A stretch of 64,000 nt of DNA from Hemileia vastatrix. Lineage: Eukaryota > Basidiomycota > Pucciniomycetes > Pucciniales > Zaghouaniaceae. The stretch covers positions 1-64,000 of the forward strand of contig JASXTE010000064.1 of the NCBI GenBank assembly GCA_030280995.1, written 5' to 3'. Below are positions 59,788 to 64,000 of the stretch, in pieces. Both the position numbers and the translations under genes were made by a program. A model generated the notes under the pieces. The model saw only the letters and a list, made by a program, of their open reading frames with translations, had not been told where the DNA came from and did not search any database. Position 1 is the stretch's first letter, and every line of letters starts with the position of its first letter.

Positions 59788-60845
59788 ATGTCTGCCATTC
59801 ACATTGCAAAGGCAAGTTCAACGAGTTTATTGATAAATTACATCATTTACGACTTTTGGGCCAAAGATTCCGATGAGTATGCATCTCATTTACCTCTCAT
59901 CAGATGAGCACCTTGCATCCATTTTGCCTTGACTGGTTTCGATATTTTATTTGTCTTGAGAATTGGACCCAAGATGATGAAAAATCGCCCTGCTTACCAG
60001 TTGAAAGGGTTGATCAATGCGTATAATATATTCCACATCTTTGCTAATTTCATTTTTGGAACAACTGCTTAAATTCTCACTCATGGAACTTATGACTGTT
60101 GGCAGTGTGAAAGAACTCGAGATGCCAACTCGACCAGCGATTCAATTTTCCTCTCACTAACTTATACATATTTTTTTGCCAAATTTCTTGATTGGATGGC
60201 AACACTTTTCTTTGTCTTGAGCGAAAAAACAGTCTCAAGTTACATTTTTACATGTTTTTCATCATCGTCATGCTGTCATGCCCTTTGCCACTCACTTGTC
60301 ATTGAAATACACTCCGATGGGAAGAACTTGTATGGTCAGAATCATCAATTCATTAGTTCACGCAATCATGTAAGTCGATTGTTTCTTTTCATCGTATTCT
60401 TTTCATTCATCACCAGAAGCAGCAGAAGTACCAGCATTGATCTTCTTCTAATGGACAATCTTTTCATCCTCTCACCTTTTCACCTTTTAACCTTTTTATC
60501 CTTTCATTTTTCATATCTTTCCCGGGTACACGTACCATTACATCTCATCTCAAAGAGACGGTAAAAATATCCGGCGAAAGCAGTATATCACGATGATTCA
60601 AATTGTCCAATTCATGATCTACCTGGTTCATTTCGTTCTGGGAATTTTTGTTGATTGATTGTCCTTCTTTTCCGAAGTGGATTTTGGTGTTGATGTTGGG
60701 CAATGTTTTGTTCTTCATTAAGAGTTTTACTCAATTTTTCATCCAACCGTTTGAAAAAGGAATCTACAAAAATTGCCTCAAGTCTGAATCTTTTGAAGAA
60801 AAATATTTAATGTCTCTTTATTTCAAAAAGAGGCAGAACAATTAA
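59788..60845 (+). pseudogene. Decayed fatty-acid elongase (ELOVL family)
   Basis: Elongase blocks appear in the right order over 1.06 kb but not in one frame. Frame A (from ATG 59788): YDFWAKDSDEYASHLPLI, then GPKMMKNRPAYQLK, then CWQC and YFFAKFLDWMATLFFVL. It is interrupted by TGA 59905-59907 and TAA 60070-60072. A +1 shift between 60222 and 60236 moves to QVTFLHVFHH (box at 60251-60265), KYTPMG and INSLVHAIM. A GTAAGT donor follows at 60370. The next block, YTYHY then KQYITMIQIVQF, begins at 60526, but the expected AG acceptor reads GG. After FVD a TGA at 60656 and a shift follow, apparently from a 4-bp TTGA duplication. DCPSFPKWILVLMLGN and the tail then run to 60845. Two nonsense codons, two frameshifts and a lost acceptor make it non-functional for an elongase. 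The histidine box itself is intact. Confidence 0.88.
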
Positions 60846-63800
60846 ACAGCTTTGATATACATCTATTATTCATTGGCTTGATGAGAGGAGCTTCAACCTG
60901 ACTAACTGGTTGACTGGTCAACTGTTAGCTTGCAACTCATTTGTGACAGTCATTTCATTCAAGTCAACTCAAGGCCAACCAGAGACAACTTTGCAACCAT
61001 CAACATTTGCCATTACATTATCCTCATCATCTTTATCATCCTCATCCACCAAAACATCACCGCAAACTGTCGTGTTGACCAATCGACGTTTCAAGGAAAA
61101 ATCACTCTGCATCATTACTAATGATCTGTATTGCAGAGCAAATAAATACCCCTAAAGTAAACCTATCTTCCTGAAATTGGTTTATTTAATCTTTTGATCC
61201 ACATTTAATGGATGAACATTTCATGACGATAAATAGTTGATGAATGACAAGAGGAAATTCACAAACAGAACAAAGTCCTAATTAGCAAAATTAATTTGCA
61301 TTAACAAATGAGTAGATAAATATTATATTGAATGCCATCCTGAGCCAGACAAACTCAATGAAAGTGGTCATGATGAGCATTAGGATGTTGGAGATGTTGA
61401 AGAGGTTCAATGAACAAATGCAATGCAATGAAAAGAAAGTCTTCCGACATCCTGACTAAAGTAACAGAAACGGAAAATGAAATTTTTTAGCTTTCAATTT
61501 ATTTGTAATTAATTTTTGTCTGTTTGTCTTTACATTGTTCGGCTGTGAAGATGATGACAAATCGAACAGAGTGTCGATGTACAGTCGATTCACTTTTGTG
61601 AGTAGAAGAAAAGTTAGGTTAGTCACTGTTGTCGTGAAGGTCGATGAAAGACAAAACAAGGTGAATGTTCGACTGTTCAATTGGCAGAAAGAAGATGAGA
61701 GACTTTAGTCTTATTTTAAAATTCGAATCGTCTTCTTCTTGTTTTCTGCCTTCTCAGCTCTGCTTGGTCAGAGATTGCAAAAATTGCAGCGAATTGGCAT
61801 CAAACATTTCTTCAACCACTCGTAGAGTTATTTTTATTTTTTTTGTGCCATGTTTGTGCTTTATTTTACTTGAGGGTCGAGTCAACCCTGAGGGTAAATT
61901 GTGTTTACAGCCTCAGTCAATTGTGTCCCTTGTTAGTGGGGTATTGAGTTGGATTCTTCTCGTGCAATGCTCTTTTTTTTCTTTTCTTCTTTTCCTCTTC
62001 TTTCCTCTTCGTTCTTACTCGCTATTCACAGGACTATTCTTCGCTTGATTTACCTCGAATTGGAACAGTTGGCCTTTTATTTTGCTTTGTCTTGCCTTTG
62101 TGTTCTCTCTCCATCAGCGATCGGTGATTCGAGGCTCTTTTCTTCCTTTGTTCTCTTTCTTGATGCCACTTACGATCTTCGTCCAAGTTACACTGAGCAA
62201 GGAATTTGGTCCAACACTATTCCGTTGAAAACAGTAGTAATGTTGCAAAAGTTCTTGCAGTACTTCCTCTCTTCTTGTCGAATATTCTCAGTTGTTTCTT
62301 TGCCTCTTGTTCCTTCCTCTTCACTCGGTCTTTCCGCTGTCCGACTTGCCAATGCACTAATAAACTAACTGGTCGAATTTACTTCTCTTCTTACTTATCT
62401 TCTTGTCTTCTTGTCTTTTACTTTCTGACTTGAGTGATGGAAAGGACTCACCAAAAGGAAAAACAATGTCTTCAATGAGTGAAACAAGAAAAGACTTGCC
62501 ATGAAAGTGGACTCCAACTTCCGGTGGACCTTTTATTTCCTCGCTTTTTCTTGCTCATTCCTTCACCCGGACTTGATTTGTCCTTCGATCTTCACTTGAC
62601 TTTACGCTCACTCATGATGAGTGAAGGAGATACAAATTATTGACTGACCCAGTCATATCGTTTAAAGGTTTTCGATGAGTAACAAGAACTTTGACTAAAT
62701 GTGTACTCGGGTCAAAATGAGATAGGTGAGGTTGTTCTTGCCATTTCAAGTAGACAAACATAATGAGCATCTGATTCAACTGATTCTTCAGATTGTCTTG
62801 ACTCACAAGTCGAATGGCCAAATGGTCAAATGGCCAAATGATCAAATGGTCCAATCTGGGCGTGGGAGTGGACAAGGGCCAGAGACCCCTTTGAGACTGC
62901 CTGTGTCTATCGGTCTTTTCTTTTACCTGGTCACAAAAGCAAATTGCCTCGGAGCTAATTTGAGTGACCGATAAAAGGACCAAAGACACAGACAAATGAT
63001 GATGGCTCATTTCTATGCTGAGTTAGACAAGTATCATCTTTGGCTGAACTTGATCGTTCTCAAAAACTCCTTCTGCTGAAAAGAGGAAACATGATGACCG
63101 GATTCCCACGTTCGAAAGGAGAAAAGACCAATGATCTATTCCAAAATCCACTTGGTATCCATTTGCTTGACAGTGAGTATAACTTTACACTTAAGGAAAC
63201 ACTGTACTCGGATAGAATCTTGCCTGTACATTGTGAAGAGAAAAGATTTGTCACATACTCCATGTGATTTGTCCATTAGTCAGAGAGCAACATGAACTAG
63301 ATGAAAGGACTTAGCGATGAAACAACTTCATTGCTAAGCAGGTTCATGGACTGATGCAGATGCAGACCACACTAATGGCAAAGGCGATGTTCGATATGAC
63401 AATGTCCTCACTTTTCCTTCATCGTAACTGGTCCATTCGGCTGATCATCAAAGACTCAAATCATCCAAGGTATACATTTGCACTCAAACCCATCCATATA
63501 GTATACATAGAGATGAGTACAATCGATCAAGGTGAAATTCACCATGAACATTCGACCAATCGAATGATTCTTTTACACATGATTTTTTAACAACAGTTCC
63601 TTTTAAGATGCTCGATTAGCCAGTTGAAAAGATGTTGAATCTCAGTAACAATAAAGACATAACAATCCTTGGTAGTGAAGTGGTCCTTTAAAATCGGTTT
63701 TTGTAGTATTTTGTGGTGAGAAAGAAACATTGAATTATTTGCCAGATGCTTACGGAAGAAATTTGAGTTAATTCTTCCATCGAAATAGAATTACAGTCGA

Positions 63801-64000
63801 TCGACAGTTCTTTTCTCACTTTATCATGCGTTGATGAAGGAAAAAAAATTAAAGAAACGCACTATTTCATCACAGATTCTCCTAGAATGTTTCATTTAGA
63901 TCTTTTGAGAATAATCCGGAAACCCATTGATGCGGATGATTGGAACCTTCTTTGCCTGCTTTATTCAGGTGTTTTAGATAATTTACTCTTGAGGTTGTTT
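60846..64000. other. 3.2 kb right-hand region, no recognised gene
   Basis: Open frames of up to about 139 codons (for example 61949-62368 and 63010-62612 on the minus strand) are low complexity or unrecognised. A pyrimidine-rich stretch lies at about 61972-62020. An open frame on the plus strand from 63767 runs off the window edge for about 78 codons (contains KETHYFITDSPRMFHLDLL). It could be an exon of a gene to the right, but I cannot assign it. Confidence 0.45.
62812..62855. repeat. 9-bp minisatellite (AATGGTCAA type)
   Basis: About five tandem units alternating AATGGCCAA and AATGGTCAA. The LIIWPFDHLAI-like translation on the minus strand comes from it. Confidence 0.9.

Noticed and set aside
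60196..60564. 122-codon open frame within the elongase remnant
   Set aside because: Its first residues are elongase (MATLFFVLS), but it then runs on in the wrong frame past the shift. It is a by-product of the pseudogene.
61949..63010. Frames of 139 and 132 codons on opposite strands
   Set aside because: The first is driven by a pyrimidine-rich tract. The second includes the 9-bp minisatellite. Neither has a family match.
1..64000. tRNA, rRNA, CRISPR array, transposon with terminal repeats
   Set aside because: Looked for B-box-like GGTTCGAATCC words, long inverted repeats and regular spacers; none convincing. tRNAscan-SE and RepeatModeler would settle this.

Overview
The window is eukaryotic nuclear DNA, AT-rich, with GT-AG introns, metazoan gene families and many microsatellites. 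The gene set points to a small-genome arthropod. The best guess is an acariform mite: there is a group 7 mite-allergen-like secreted protein, a D-type aquaglyceroporin, a corazonin/AKH/GnRH-type receptor, several quiver-like Ly6 proteins and a CARD caspase. The mite placement is inference from families, not proof. Genes are intron-poor: seven genes are single-exon, and fatty acid synthase is almost entirely one 7.6 kb exon.

Layout. 1-7.1 kb: an ILVBL-type thiamine-diphosphate enzyme (+) whose cofactor motif looks degraded, then two secreted low-complexity proteins (-) that share a Pro-Ile repeat. 7.6-11.7 kb: a ten-exon aquaglyceroporin (-). 12.8-18.7 kb: a four-exon neuropeptide GPCR (-) with a third intracellular loop of about 345 residues. 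18.7-23.5 kb: no recognisable gene. 23.5-25.1 kb: an intronless fatty-acid elongase (+) converging on a Ly6 gene (-). 28.8-36.3 kb: an orphan secreted protein, a CARD caspase with an altered active-site pentapeptide, three more Ly6 genes (one with a frame break) and a small cysteine-rich secreted protein. 36.9-39.5 kb: TAF6 (-) and the GINS subunit SLD5 (+), divergent from a 249-bp spacer. 41.7-50.3 kb: complete animal fatty acid synthase (+). 50.3-58.1 kb: mostly intergenic, rich in homopurine/homopyrimidine tracts, with one orphan secreted gene (-). 58.2-60.8 kb: the group 7-like gene, followed by a clearly dead elongase paralogue. 60.8-64 kb: nothing recognisable except a weak open frame at the right edge.

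Functional themes. Fatty-acid synthesis and elongation (FASN, elongase, elongase pseudogene) and secreted or GPI-anchored surface proteins (four Ly6, one cysteine-rich protein, four orphans, one lipid-binding-type protein) are over-represented. No rRNA, tRNA, CRISPR array or intact transposon was recognised by eye. Exon boundaries were built by hand from splice consensus, phase agreement and protein family fit. No transcript data or database search was available.
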